Of a stretch of DNA of 64,000 bases, positions 1-8,498 are shown piece after piece. The translations under genes and the position numbers were made by a program. The notes under the pieces are model-generated. The model searched no databases. It was not told where the DNA came from and saw only the letters and a list, made by a program, of their open reading frames with translations. The number at the start of each line of letters is the position of its first letter. Within the stretch, counting starts at the first letter, position 1. Source of the stretch: Pseudomonas putida (GTDB lineage Bacteria > Pseudomonadota > Gammaproteobacteria > Pseudomonadales > Pseudomonadaceae); the NCBI GenBank assembly GCA_029953615.1, contig CP124529.1, positions 4,550,493-4,614,492 on the forward strand. Reading direction: 5' to 3'.

Positions 1-508
1 GGGCGCGTTACCGGCCGGCTTCGCCATTCCGGTGATATGCGTACTGCACCTGCCGGATGACCGCCACAGCCAGCTGGCCGAGGTGCTGCAGCGCCGCCTG
101 CGACGGCCGGTGTGCGAGGCCCGTGACAAGCAGCCGCTGCGCGCCGGGCAGATCTACGTGGCCGGGCCCGGTTACCACCTGTCGGTGGAGCGTGACCTGA
201 CCCTGTCGTTGAGCCAGGAGCCGCCGGTGCATTTTTCCCGGCCGGCGATTGACTACCTGTTCATGTCGGCGGCCGATGCCTACGGTGCCGGCCTGCTGGG
301 CATGCTGCTCACCGGGGCCAATGAGGATGGCGCCGAAGGCCTGGCCTATATCAAGCACAATGGGGGCCGGACCGTGGTCCAGGACCCTTGCGACGCACAG
401 GTGGCGCTGATGCCGGAGGCCGCCCTGGCCCTGCACCAGCCCGACCATATTCTTTCTCTGAGCGGCATCGAGCGATTGCTCGCGGCCCTGGAACCCAGCG
501 CATGCTAA
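1..508 (+). CDS. CheB-like protein-glutamate methylesterase domain, 5' end missing
   Basis: This is the C-terminal part (168 residues, reading from base 2) of a CheB-type methylesterase, which demethylates or deamidates receptor glutamates in chemotaxis-like pathways. The His of the catalytic triad is seen in VLHLPDD and the Asp region in TGANEDGAEG; the Ser motif lies upstream of the window. The stop overlaps the start of the next gene (ATGCTAA), so the two are probably translationally coupled. Together with the hybrid kinase and lone receiver downstream it resembles the CheB/CheR-hybrid kinase modules of pseudomonads rather than the main flagellar che operon. No receiver domain is visible in the part present. 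Confidence 0.85.
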   Translation, partial: GALPAGFAIPVICVLHLPDDRHSQLAEVLQRRLRRPVCEARDKQPLRAGQIYVAGPGYHLSVERDLTLSLSQEPPVHFSRPAIDYLFMSAADAYGAGLLGMLLTGANEDGAEGLAYIKHNGGRTVVQDPCDAQVALMPEAALALHQPDHILSLSGIERLLAALEPSAC

Positions 509-1728
509 GCCACACCATCGCCAAACTGCTGATCGTCGACGACCTGCCAGAAAACCTGCTGGCCCTCGACGCCCTGATCCAGGGCCAAGACCGCGAGGTG
601 CACCAGGCCCAGTCAGCCGAGGCAGCGTTGTCGCTGTTGCTCGAGCACGAGTTCGCCCTGGCCATCCTCGATGTGCAGATGCCGGGCATGAACGGTTTCG
701 AACTGGCCGAGCTGATGCGCGGCACGGAAAAGACCCGCAACATTCCCATCGTGTTCGTCACGGCCGCCGGACGCGAGATGAACTACGCGTTCAAGGGCTA
801 TGAAAGCGGCGCGGTGGACTTTCTGCACAAGCCGCTCGACACCCTGGCGGTGAAGAGCAAGGTATCGGTGTTCGTCGATCTGTACCGCCAGCGCAAGGTG
901 CTCGACCGCCAGTTGCAGGCCCTGGAGCGCAGCCGCCAGGAGCAGGAACTGCTGCTGGCCCAGCTGCAAACGGCACGCAGCGAACTGGAGCATGCCGTGC
1001 GCATGCGCGATGACTTCATGTCCATCGTGTCTCACGAAGTGCGCACCCCGCTCAATGGCCTGATCCTGGAAACCCAGTTGCGCAAGCTGCACCTGGCGCG
1101 CGGCAACCTGGACGCCTTCAGCGGCGACAAGCTGCAGGCCATGGTCGAGCGCGACGAGCGGCAGATCAACAGCCTGATCCGCCTGGTCGAAGACATGCTC
1201 GATGTATCGCGCATCCGCACCGGCAAACTGTCGCTGCGGCCCAAGGCGTTCGACCTGAGCCTGCTGGTGCGTGGCCTGGTGGAGAACTTCGCTGCCCAGG
1301 CCAGCGCACTCGACACCTGTATCGAGTTGCAACGCTGCGAGCCGCTGCAGGGCGAGTGGGACGAGTTTCGCATCGAGCAGGTGCTGGCCAACCTGTTGTC
1401 CAATGCCTTGCGTTATGGTGAGCGCAAACCGGTGCAGGTGCGGGTGTTCGAGCAGGACGGCCTGGCCTGCGTGCAGGTGCAGGACCATGGCATCGGTATC
1501 GGCGTGGCCAACCAGCAGCGCATCTTCCAGCAGTTCGAGCGGGTCGCCACCCAGCAGGCCAGTGGTGGGTTGGGCCTGGGGCTGTACATATCGGAGCAGA
1601 TCGTCCAGGCACACGGCGGGCGCATACTGGTGGAGAGTGAAGAGGGCAAAGGCGCCACCTTCACCTTGCAATTGCCACTGGCAACCTGCGAACAACAAAA
1701 CGACCAGGCACGGGCAACCTCTGCATGA
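502..1728 (+). CDS. Hybrid histidine kinase with N-terminal receiver
   Basis: A 408-residue soluble kinase. Residues 1-125 form a receiver domain (acidic pair in IVDD, phospho-acceptor D57 in LAILDVQMPG, K110 in LHKP). A coiled segment follows at about 130-170, then a HisKA domain with phospho-acceptor H178 in SIVSHEVRTPLNG, and a HATPase domain with NLLSNALRYG, DHGIGIG and GGLGLGLY boxes. There are no membrane segments, so input is probably cytoplasmic, through the receiver or through the CheB/CheR partners. The start at 502 overlaps the cheB-like stop by 7 bases. An in-frame upstream ATG (388) would lie wholly inside the cheB-like gene and is unlikely. The specific signal is unknown. Confidence 0.9.
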   Translation: MLSHTIAKLLIVDDLPENLLALDALIQGQDREVHQAQSAEAALSLLLEHEFALAILDVQMPGMNGFELAELMRGTEKTRNIPIVFVTAAGREMNYAFKGYESGAVDFLHKPLDTLAVKSKVSVFVDLYRQRKVLDRQLQALERSRQEQELLLAQLQTARSELEHAVRMRDDFMSIVSHEVRTPLNGLILETQLRKLHLARGNLDAFSGDKLQAMVERDERQINSLIRLVEDMLDVSRIRTGKLSLRPKAFDLSLLVRGLVENFAAQASALDTCIELQRCEPLQGEWDEFRIEQVLANLLSNALRYGERKPVQVRVFEQDGLACVQVQDHGIGIGVANQQRIFQQFERVATQQASGGLGLGLYISEQIVQAHGGRILVESEEGKGATFTLQLPLATCEQQNDQARATSA

Positions 1729-1772
1729 GCCTGGGGTCTGATGGCCAGTTGTAAGTATTTCAAGGCGTTGAC

Positions 1773-2150
1773 ATGAGTGAAGATGCACAAGATGTAGTGC
1801 TGGTGGTCGAGGACGAACCGGCGATTCGCATGATCCTGCGTGATTACCTGGCGGGCGAGGGCTACCACGTGCTGGTGGCCGAGGATGGCGAGCAGGCGTT
1901 CGCGATTCTGGCAAGCAAGCCGCACCTCGACCTGATGGTAACGGACTTCCGCTTGCCGGGCGGGATTTCCGGCGTGGACATTGCCGAGCCGGCGGTGAAG
2001 TTGCGGCCGGACCTGAAGGTGATCTTCATCAGCGGCTACCCGGCGGAGATTCTCGAGTCGGGCAGCCCGATCACCCGTAAGGCACCGATCCTGGCCAAGC
2101 CGTTCGACCTGGATACCTTGCACGAGCAGATCCAGTCGCTCCTGCGCTGA
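1773..2150 (+). CDS. Stand-alone response regulator receiver
   Basis: A 125-residue single receiver domain with no output domain: acidic pocket in VVEDEP, phospho-acceptor D58 in LMVTDFRLPGG and K109 in LAKPFD. It begins 44 bases after the hybrid kinase, and is probably its phosphorylation partner or a phosphate sink in the same pathway. CheY-like single-domain regulators of this sort work by protein contact. Nothing in the sequence identifies the target. Confidence 0.88.
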   Translation: MSEDAQDVVLVVEDEPAIRMILRDYLAGEGYHVLVAEDGEQAFAILASKPHLDLMVTDFRLPGGISGVDIAEPAVKLRPDLKVIFISGYPAEILESGSPITRKAPILAKPFDLDTLHEQIQSLLR

Positions 2151-2159
2151 CTGTGTTTG

Positions 2160-2249
2160 CCTCTTCGCGGGCGCGCCCGCTCCCACAGGTTCTGTGCAGA
2201 CCTTGAAGCCTGCGGGTTTCCTGTGGGAGCGGGCAAGCCCGCGAAGAGG
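2160..2249. repeat. REP pair (REPIN), class 1
   Basis: Two inverted 30-base arms of the P. putida REP type (2160-2189 and 2220-2249) separated by 30 bases. They lie between the ends of the convergent receiver and TetR genes. The transcript can fold into a long stem-loop and may help end transcription from both sides. Confidence 0.9.
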
Positions 2250-2259
2250 CCGGTGCAGG

Positions 2260-2841
2260 CTAGCGCAAGGTCCGCTCCAGCCCACCCACCAGCATGCTTT
2301 CCATCAACCCCAGCCCCTGTTCCTCGGGCAAGGCCTTCAGCAACCCCGGCAACTGGTTAAGCAGTGTCGCCACCACATGCGCCGTGGCCACCAGGGCCTC
2401 ACCCTGCAACTTCGCCTGCGGTGCGATCAACCTCAGCAACCCCGCCTCATAGCGCTTGCGCAACAAGGCCAGGCGCGCCTGCTGGTCGTCGCTCAGGCAA
2501 CAGAAGTCGCGCTCCGCCAGGCGAAACTGCATGGGCCGCTCGGCATGCAGTTGCCAGTGCGCGGCAATCAGGCAGCTCAACGCCGATGCGCCGCGCGCCA
2601 TGGCCCGGCGCCCCTGGTCGAGGGTGGCCTGCAACTCCTCGTACAGCTCCTCGATCAGGTCGTACAGCAAGTCCTGCTTGCTGGGGAAGTGGTGGTACAG
2701 CGAGCCCGCGGTAAGGCCCACATGGGCCGCCAGCTCGCGCATGCTGACCTGACCGAAGCCCTTTTCGGCAAACAGCGCCATGGCCCGGTCACGTCGCTCT
2801 TCAAAGTTGGCACAGCGCATCGCGGCATTGACCGGGGGCAT
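2260..2841 (-). CDS. TetR-family regulator of the thiolase operon
   Basis: A 193-residue TetR repressor. The N-terminal helix-turn-helix is clear (SMRELAAHVGLTAGSLYHHFPSK split over residues 33-55), followed by a helical ligand domain of the kind found in lipid and acyl-CoA responsive TetR proteins. It starts 12 bases after the hydroxyacyl-CoA dehydrogenase stop, as the last gene of a thiolase-dehydrogenase-tetR operon. It therefore probably autoregulates that operon, with an acyl-CoA or fatty acid as the likely effector (inference). Confidence 0.88.
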   Translation of the reverse strand: MPPVNAAMRCANFEERRDRAMALFAEKGFGQVSMRELAAHVGLTAGSLYHHFPSKQDLLYDLIEELYEELQATLDQGRRAMARGASALSCLIAAHWQLHAERPMQFRLAERDFCCLSDDQQARLALLRKRYEAGLLRLIAPQAKLQGEALVATAHVVATLLNQLPGLLKALPEEQGLGLMESMLVGGLERTLR

Positions 2842-2853
2842 GGCATTCGCTCC

Positions 2854-3702
2854 TCAGTAGGTGAAGAAACCGCGGCCGCTCTTGCGCCCCAGCCAACCGG
2901 CCGCGACCATTTCCTTGAGCAGCGGGGCAGGGCGGTACTTGCTGTCGTTGAAGCCTTCATGGAAGGCCTCCATGATCGCCAGCAGGGTGTCCAGGCCGAT
3001 CAGGTCGGCCAGGGCCAGCGGGCCGATCGGCTGGTTGCAGCCCAGGCGCATGCCGGTGTCGATGTCCTCGGCACTGGCCAGGCCCTCCTGGCGCACGAAA
3101 ATCGCTTCGTTGATCATCGGCACCAGAATACGGTTGACCACGAAACCCGGGCGGTTGCCGGCAGTGATCGGGGTCTTGCCGACCTTTTCGCTCACCACCA
3201 GTGCCTGGGCGTAGGTGCTGTCGCTGGTCTGCAGGCCGCGAATGATCTCGACCAGCGCCATCATCGGCACCGGGTTGAAGAAGTGCACGCCAATGAAGCG
3301 CTCGGGGTGCTCGATGCTGGCCGCAAGCTGGGTGACCGACAGCGACGAGGTATTGGTGGCAATCAGGCAGTCGGCGGCGACGTTGGCGGCTACCTGCTGC
3401 AGGATGCGCTGCTTGAGCTGCAGGTTTTCGGTGGCGGCCTCGATCACCAGCTGCGCGCCGCGCAGCTGGGCATAGTCGGTGCTGGTGCGAATGCGCGTGC
3501 GTGCAGCAGCCGCCTTGTCGGCGTCGAGGGTGCCTTTGTTGACCTGGCGCTCGAGGTTCTTGCTCAAGGTAGCCACGCCGCGCTCCAGCGCAGCGTCGGA
3601 AACGTCCACCAGCAGCACCTGGTAGCCAGCCACCGCACACACCTGGGCAATGCCGTTGCCCATGGTGCCGGCGCCGATCACGGCAATCTGTTCAATGCTC
3701 AT
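2854..3702 (-). CDS. 3-hydroxybutyryl/3-hydroxyacyl-CoA dehydrogenase
   Basis: A 282-residue NAD-dependent 3-hydroxyacyl-CoA dehydrogenase of the short PaaH/Hbd type, oxidising (S)-3-hydroxyacyl-CoA to 3-ketoacyl-CoA. The Rossmann motif VIGAGTMGNGIAQ is at the N-terminus and the family signature HFFNPVPMMALVEII at about residues 138-152. The C-terminal domain ends in GWLGRKSGRGFF, as usual. It lies 13 bases after the thiolase gene, so the pair can carry out the last two steps of beta-oxidation of a short or modified acyl chain. Confidence 0.93.
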   Translation of the reverse strand: MSIEQIAVIGAGTMGNGIAQVCAVAGYQVLLVDVSDAALERGVATLSKNLERQVNKGTLDADKAAAARTRIRTSTDYAQLRGAQLVIEAATENLQLKQRILQQVAANVAADCLIATNTSSLSVTQLAASIEHPERFIGVHFFNPVPMMALVEIIRGLQTSDSTYAQALVVSEKVGKTPITAGNRPGFVVNRILVPMINEAIFVRQEGLASAEDIDTGMRLGCNQPIGPLALADLIGLDTLLAIMEAFHEGFNDSKYRPAPLLKEMVAAGWLGRKSGRGFFTY

Positions 3703-3715
3703 GTGTCAGTCTCCT

Positions 3716-4900
3716 TCAGACGCGCTCGAAGACCACGGCGATGCCTTGGCCACCGCCAATGCACATGGTGGCCAGGGCATAGCGGCCCTGGATGCGCTGC
3801 AGCTCATGGATGGCCTTGGTGGCGATGATGGTGCCGGTGGCGCCCACCGGGTGGCCAAGCGAAATGCCCGAACCGTTGGGGTTGACCTTTTCCGGGTCGA
3901 AGCCCAGTTCGCGAGCCACGGCGCATGCCTGGGCGGCGAAGGCTTCGTTGGACTCGATCACGTCCAGGTCCTGCACTTTCAGGCCGGTCTTCTCCAGCAC
4001 CTTGCGGGTGGCCGGGATCGGGCCCAGGCCCATCAGTTCAGGCTCGACGCCGGCATGGGCATAGCCCACCAGGCGTGCCAGCGGCTTCAGGCCCAGGCGG
4101 CGCACCGCATCACCACTGGCCAGTACCAGGCCGCCAGCGCCGTCATTGATGCCACTGGCATTGCCGGCGGTAACGCTGCCGTCTTTCTTGAACACCGCCT
4201 TCATCCCTGCCAGTTGCTCGGCAGTCACCTCGCCACGCACATGCTCGTCAGTGCTGAACTGCACGCTGCCCTTGCGGGTTTTCAGTTCCAGCGGGACGAT
4301 CTGGCTGGCGAAGCGGCCTTCGGCAATGGCGCGGGCAGCGCGGCGCTGGCTGGTCAGGGCCAGTTCGTCCTGCATTTCACGGGTAATGCCGTGCCTGGCC
4401 GCAACGTTCTCGGCAGTGATGCCCATATGGAAGTGTTCGAACGGGTCCTGCAGCACGCCGACGGTGTAGTCGATGCCTTGCAGGTCACCCATGCGTGCGC
4501 CCCAGCGTGCCTGTGGCAGCAGGTAGGGGCCACGGCTCATGGATTCGGCGCCGGCCGCCACGGCCACATCGGTGTCGCCCAACAGCAGGCATTGGGCCGC
4601 CGAGACGATGGCCTGCAGGCCCGAGCCGCACAGGCGGTTAACGTTGAAGGCCGGGGTTTCCTTGGGAATGCCGGCGTTCATTGCCGCTACGCGGGCCAGG
4701 TAGGCGTCACGCGGTTCGGTGGGGATCACCGTGCCCATCACCAGGTGGCCGATCTGCTCGGCAGCCACGCCCGAGCGCTCGATGGCGGCACGGGTGATGG
4801 CGCTGGCCAGGTCGGCCAGCGGCAGGTCCTTGAGGGAACCGCCAAAGCCACCAATGGCTGAACGGACGGCACTGACGACGTAGATTTCTGCGCTGCTCAT
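3716..4900 (-). CDS. Acetyl-CoA acetyltransferase (thiolase)
   Basis: A 394-residue thiolase II that cleaves 3-ketoacyl-CoA with CoA or condenses acetyl-CoA. The active-site Cys is in NVNRLCGSGLQA, the His in NPNGSGISLGHPVGATG and the second Cys in ATMCIGGGQG. The start at 4900 is chosen because it follows a GGAG-type ribosome site and opens with the conserved MSSAEIYVVSAVRSAIG; an upstream extension to 5044 lacks conservation. First gene of the operon thiolase-dehydrogenase-tetR, divergent from an AraC-type regulator. Confidence 0.93.
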   Translation of the reverse strand: MSSAEIYVVSAVRSAIGGFGGSLKDLPLADLASAITRAAIERSGVAAEQIGHLVMGTVIPTEPRDAYLARVAAMNAGIPKETPAFNVNRLCGSGLQAIVSAAQCLLLGDTDVAVAAGAESMSRGPYLLPQARWGARMGDLQGIDYTVGVLQDPFEHFHMGITAENVAARHGITREMQDELALTSQRRAARAIAEGRFASQIVPLELKTRKGSVQFSTDEHVRGEVTAEQLAGMKAVFKKDGSVTAGNASGINDGAGGLVLASGDAVRRLGLKPLARLVGYAHAGVEPELMGLGPIPATRKVLEKTGLKVQDLDVIESNEAFAAQACAVARELGFDPEKVNPNGSGISLGHPVGATGTIIATKAIHELQRIQGRYALATMCIGGGQGIAVVFERV

Positions 4901-5028
4901 AGGGGCTCCGATTGCGAAGGCATGGCGGGACCGGGCCAGGCTCTGCGAGAATGGCCGGCGATCCCGGAGTGGGACCGAGTCTAGGCAAAGGCTCTGTAGC
5001 AGCCTATGCCGTAACTGTTCAGACAACC

Positions 5029-5043
5029 TGGCACTTTTTGCCA
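5029..5043. promoter_or_regulatory. Inverted repeat TGGCA-N5-TGCCA in the thiolase/araC intergenic region
   Basis: A perfect 5-5-5 dyad (TGGCA CTTTT TGCCA) lies 25 bases before the araC-type start, in the only divergent promoter region of this cluster. It may be an operator for the AraC or TetR protein. Its GG and GC doublets are 8 rather than 10 bases apart, so it is not a sigma-54 promoter. Function is inferred. Confidence 0.35.
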
Positions 5044-5068
5044 CTCAGCATAGACAGCGAAAACCGCC

Positions 5069-6079
5069 ATGCGCGATAGCGATTCGGTCGCCGTGTACTT
5101 CCTCAATGCCATGCTCCATGCCCTGCGCGACTGCCCCGGCGAACGCGATGTGCAGCTGCGTGCGGTGGGCATCGACCCGCAACTGCTCCAGCAACCCCAG
5201 GCCCGTGTTCCGGCCAAAGCCTTCGCCCAGCTGTGGCTGGCGCTGATCCAGCGCCTGGACGACGAGTTCTTCCGCCTCGATAGCCACGGCATGCCGCCGG
5301 GCAGCTTCGCCCTGATCTGCCGGGGCCTGATCCTGGAGCCGAACCTGGAAAAAGCCTTGCGCCAGTGCATGGCTGGTTTCGGCCTGTTCCTGCGTGACCT
5401 GCGCGGCAACCTGACGGTGCGTGGCGGGCGGGCGCTGATCAGCGTGCAGTCGAGCATCGCCGACCCGCTGACCCGGGTGTATGCCGAGGAAACCTACCTG
5501 GTGCTGATGATCGGCATGCTGTGCTGGCTGGCCGGGCGGCGGATCGCCATCGACCGCACCGAGCTGGCGGTGTCGCGCCCGGCCCAGGAGGACGACCTGC
5601 TGCTGTGGGGGCCGGACCTGCGCCTGGGCAGCGGGCGCACCGAGGTGGAGTTCGACAGTGCCTACCTGCGCCTGCCGGTGGTGCAGGACCTGGCGGCCCT
5701 GAAAACCTTCCTGCGCAGCGCGCCGCAGGGGTTGGTGATTCGCTTTCGCAACCAGAACGGGCTGGTGGCCGAGGTGTACCGGCACCTGCGGGCGCGGCGC
5801 TATGGGCAGTGGCCGACGCTGGCGGCACTGGCGCAGCTGCAGGGGGTCAGTGCCAGTACGTTCCGTCGGCAGCTGGAGCGGGAGGGGCGTTCGTACCAGC
5901 AGATCAAGGATGAAGTGCGCCGGGCAATGGCCTTCGAGCGGCTGCGCGAAGGGGAGTTGAGCATTGCCGAGATTGCCGAGCAGACCGGGTTCCAGGAGCC
6001 CAGTGCGTTTCACCGGGCGTTCAAGAAATGGACCGGGCAGAGCCCTGGGAGCTACCGGGCGCGGTTGGCCGGGCGGTAG
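5069..6079 (+). CDS. AraC-family regulator (OruR/ArgR-like long type)
   Basis: A 336-residue regulator. The first ~200 residues match the arabinose-binding-like domain of the OruR/PchR-like group, and the C-terminal ~100 residues hold two helix-turn-helix units (LAALAQLQGVSASTFRRQL and SIAEIAEQTGFQEPSAFHRAF). It ends with the PGSYR-type AraC signature. It is transcribed divergently from the thiolase operon over a 168-base gap and is the natural candidate activator of that operon. The inducer is unknown. Confidence 0.88.
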   Translation: MRDSDSVAVYFLNAMLHALRDCPGERDVQLRAVGIDPQLLQQPQARVPAKAFAQLWLALIQRLDDEFFRLDSHGMPPGSFALICRGLILEPNLEKALRQCMAGFGLFLRDLRGNLTVRGGRALISVQSSIADPLTRVYAEETYLVLMIGMLCWLAGRRIAIDRTELAVSRPAQEDDLLLWGPDLRLGSGRTEVEFDSAYLRLPVVQDLAALKTFLRSAPQGLVIRFRNQNGLVAEVYRHLRARRYGQWPTLAALAQLQGVSASTFRRQLEREGRSYQQIKDEVRRAMAFERLREGELSIAEIAEQTGFQEPSAFHRAFKKWTGQSPGSYRARLAGR

Positions 6080-6086
6080 CGTTTAC

Positions 6087-6195
6087 CTGCACCGGCCCTT
6101 TCGCGGGCTTGCCCGCTCCCACAGGTGCAGCACAGCTTTCAGGCCCTGTGAGATCCCTGTGGGAGCGGGCAAGCCCGCGAAGAGGCCGGTACAGG
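6087..6195. repeat. REP pair (REPIN), class 1
   Basis: Inverted REP arms at 6087-6125 and 6156-6195, both with the GCGGGCTTGCCCGCTCCCAC core. They lie between the ends of the convergent araC-type and AhpD-like genes and probably form a bidirectional transcription end. Confidence 0.9.
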
Positions 6196-6209
6196 CGACC
6201 GATCAATGA

Positions 6210-6647
6210 TCAGGCCGGCACCATGGCAAACCCGACCCCGAAACGGTTCCAGGCATTGATGGCGGCAATTGCCAGGGTCAGGTTGGCCACTTCGGCCGGC
6301 TCGAAGTGTGCCTGCAAGGCTTCATATTCCGCCTGCGGCGCACCGTGCTCGGGCAGCCGGGTCAGGCTCTCCACCCAGGCCAGTGCAGCACGTTCGCGTG
6401 GGGTGAAGTAGGCGGTTTCCTGCCAGACGCACAACGTCTGCAGGCGTGCCTCGGTCTCACCGGCCTTGCGCGCGTCGTTGGCGTGCAGGTTCACGCAATA
6501 GGCGCAGCCGTTGATCTGCGAAGCCCGCAGCCGCACCAGCTCCAGCAGGGAATTCTCCAGTCCGCTCTTGGCCAGGGCTTGCTCCAGGCCGACCATGGCC
6601 TTGTAGGCCTCGGGGGCGTGCTTGGCCCATTCGATACGGTTGTGCAT
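6210..6647 (-). CDS. Carboxymuconolactone decarboxylase/AhpD-like protein
   Basis: A 145-residue AhpD-superfamily protein. The redox/catalytic motif is CAYCVNLHANDARKAGE, with the CxxC and His of AhpD-type peroxidase partners. The start at 6647 follows a GGAG site; an upstream extension to 6773 is not conserved in character. Many such small Pseudomonas proteins are alkylhydroperoxidase-like reductases rather than true decarboxylases. No partner peroxiredoxin is nearby, so the electron donor is unknown. Confidence 0.88.
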   Translation of the reverse strand: MHNRIEWAKHAPEAYKAMVGLEQALAKSGLENSLLELVRLRASQINGCAYCVNLHANDARKAGETEARLQTLCVWQETAYFTPRERAALAWVESLTRLPEHGAPQAEYEALQAHFEPAEVANLTLAIAAINAWNRFGVGFAMVPA

Positions 6648-6845
6648 GGCTGTCTCCAAAGGGTGTGTGATGGGGATGGCGTTACTGTAGCGCCGCCCGT
6701 TGGCCGCCCCGATAGCCAATCGCGCGCATAAGCGGGAGGCCAATCGACCATTTGGGGGGCCACTGACAGGCATCCAATCTCTTCATTTCTGCCAGGCCGC
6801 CCAAGCCCGGATAATGACCAGCTCTTGCAACAGGAGCACCGATTC

Positions 6846-7305
6846 ATGTCCGAAGAACGCTACATGCGCGAAGCCCTCGAACTGGCCCGCGCCAACATTC
6901 AGGCCGGTGGCCGGCCCTTCGGCGCCGTGCTGGTGTACCAGGGGCAGGTACTGGCGCGTGCAGTCAACGAGATTCACAGCACCCAGGACCCGACCGCCCC
7001 ACGCCGAGATGCAGGCCATCCGCAAGGCCAGCCACGCCTTGGGCCAGGCGCGCCTGGATGGCGCCGAAATCTACGCCAGCGGCCACCCGTGCCCGATGTG
7101 CCTGGCAGCCATGCACCTGTGCGGCATCGAGCGGGCCTGGTTTGCCTACGATAACGCCGAGGGCGAACCGTACGGTTTGTCCACCGCGGCGGTATACGCG
7201 CAGATGGCTCGCCCACCCCAGCAGCAGAGCCTGCCGCTGCGCGCCCTGAAACCCAGCGGCGAAGCCGGTCTGTACCATGAATGGAAACAGGCCAACGCAC
7301 AATGA
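6846..7305 (+). CDS. Nucleoside/guanine deaminase of the cytidine deaminase fold, frameshifted
   Basis: A zinc-dependent deaminase related to TadA/GuaD: the N-terminal frame opens MSEERYMREALELA, and the second frame gives HAEMQAIRK (zinc His and catalytic Glu) and GHPCPMC (zinc Cys pair). The two frames join if one C is removed from the CCCC run at 6997-7000, restoring DPTAHAEMQ; the span is 3n+1 bases, and the corrected protein would have 152 residues. The ribosome site AGGAG precedes the start. The stop overlaps the next gene (ATGA), implying coupled translation with the MFS transporter, which may import or export a base-related compound. Confidence 0.82.
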
Positions 7306-8498
7306 GAGCAGCATTGAACCTGTTGCTGGTCATGCTGCTGGCCCTGAACCTGCGGCCGATCCTGACCAGCATCGGCCCTTTGCTCGAACCCATGCGCGCC
7401 AGCACCGGCCTGGGTTACCAGCAGGCGGCCTTGCTGACGGCGTTGCCGGTGCTGTGCATGGGCCTGGTGCCGTTGCTGCAACCCTGGTTGCGGCGCTGGA
7501 TCAATGAACATGGCGGCATGCTCGCTGGCCTGGCGGCCATCGCCCTGGCCTGCCTGTGGCGCCTGCAACTGGACAGCGCCTGGGCGCTGATTGCCAGTGC
7601 GGTGGTCGCCGGCCTGGGGGTAGCGGTAGTGCAGGGCATGATGCCGGGGCTGGTCAACCGCTGGTTCCCCGGCCGCCTGGCGGGGGCGATGGGCCTGTAT
7701 TCGGCAGCGCTGATGAGCGGCGGCGGCCTGGCCGCCGTGCTCGGGCCGCACATCAGTGGCTACTTCGGCCACTGGCAGGTCGGCCTGGGGGTGTGGGCGA
7801 CCCCTGCCGTGCTGGCGCTACTGGCCTGGGTCGTGCTGCGGCCACGCCAGCAGGCGCCGAAGCTGGGCGGTGCCACCGGCGGGCACTGGTTCGGTACGCG
7901 CCGGGCCTGGTTGCTGGCGTTGTACTTCGGCTTGATCAACGGCGGCTACACCAGCATGGTGGCCTGGTTGCCGGCCTATCACCTGGAGCATGGCGGCAGC
8001 GCCCAGGGTGGTGCCGACCTGGTGGGCCTGATGACCATCTTCCAGGTGGCCGGCGCACTGGGCCTGCCACTGTTGTTGCGGCGCTGGGCAGACCGGCGCC
8101 CGGGCCTGTGGCTGGCCTTGGCGATCCAGCTGGTGGGTTTCCTCGGCCTGTTGCTGGCGCCCACGCTGGCCTCGGGACTGTGGGTGGCGATGATCGGTTT
8201 CGGCCTGGGCGCCTGCTTCAGCCAGAGCCTGACGCTGACCCTGGAACACCTGAAGACGCCAGCCGAGGCCGGCAGCCTGGCGGCGTTCGTGCAGGGCATC
8301 GGCTTCATCATCACCGGCATCGTGCCGTACATCACCGGCTGGCTGCGCGATGTGAGCGGCGATTTCCAGGCCTCATGGACGCTGCTGACCGTGACCGTGG
8401 TGGCGATGTTGCTGGTTACCGCGTGCTTCAACCCTCGCGGTTATGCCGCGGCCATTGCCCGCCCGGTTGTCGGGGCCAAGCCTGCGCCCGTCAACTGA
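7302..8498 (+). CDS. MFS transporter, CynX/NimT family
   Basis: A 398-residue membrane protein with about 12 hydrophobic segments and the CynX/NimT-type N-terminus (LLVMLLALNLRPILTSIGP). Members include the cyanate carrier CynX and the 2-nitroimidazole exporter NimT. The start at 7302 overlaps the deaminase stop by four bases (ATGA). The 3' end overlaps the end of the convergent MocR gene by 8 bases. The substrate cannot be told from sequence; pairing with a deaminase suggests a nitrogenous base or cyanate-like compound. Confidence 0.88.
   Translation: MRAALNLLLVMLLALNLRPILTSIGPLLEPMRASTGLGYQQAALLTALPVLCMGLVPLLQPWLRRWINEHGGMLAGLAAIALACLWRLQLDSAWALIASAVVAGLGVAVVQGMMPGLVNRWFPGRLAGAMGLYSAALMSGGGLAAVLGPHISGYFGHWQVGLGVWATPAVLALLAWVVLRPRQQAPKLGGATGGHWFGTRRAWLLALYFGLINGGYTSMVAWLPAYHLEHGGSAQGGADLVGLMTIFQVAGALGLPLLLRRWADRRPGLWLALAIQLVGFLGLLLAPTLASGLWVAMIGFGLGACFSQSLTLTLEHLKTPAEAGSLAAFVQGIGFIITGIVPYITGWLRDVSGDFQASWTLLTVTVVAMLLVTACFNPRGYAAAIARPVVGAKPAPVN

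Noticed and set aside
613..1914. Long minus-strand frame opposite the hybrid kinase, one of many such frames in the window
   Set aside because: High GC creates long antisense frames; the translation is rich in His, Gln and Arg with no domain, and a clear gene lies on the other strand.
5029..5043. TGGCACTTTTTGCC considered as a sigma-54 promoter
   Set aside because: GG and GC are only 8 bases apart; sigma-54 needs 10.
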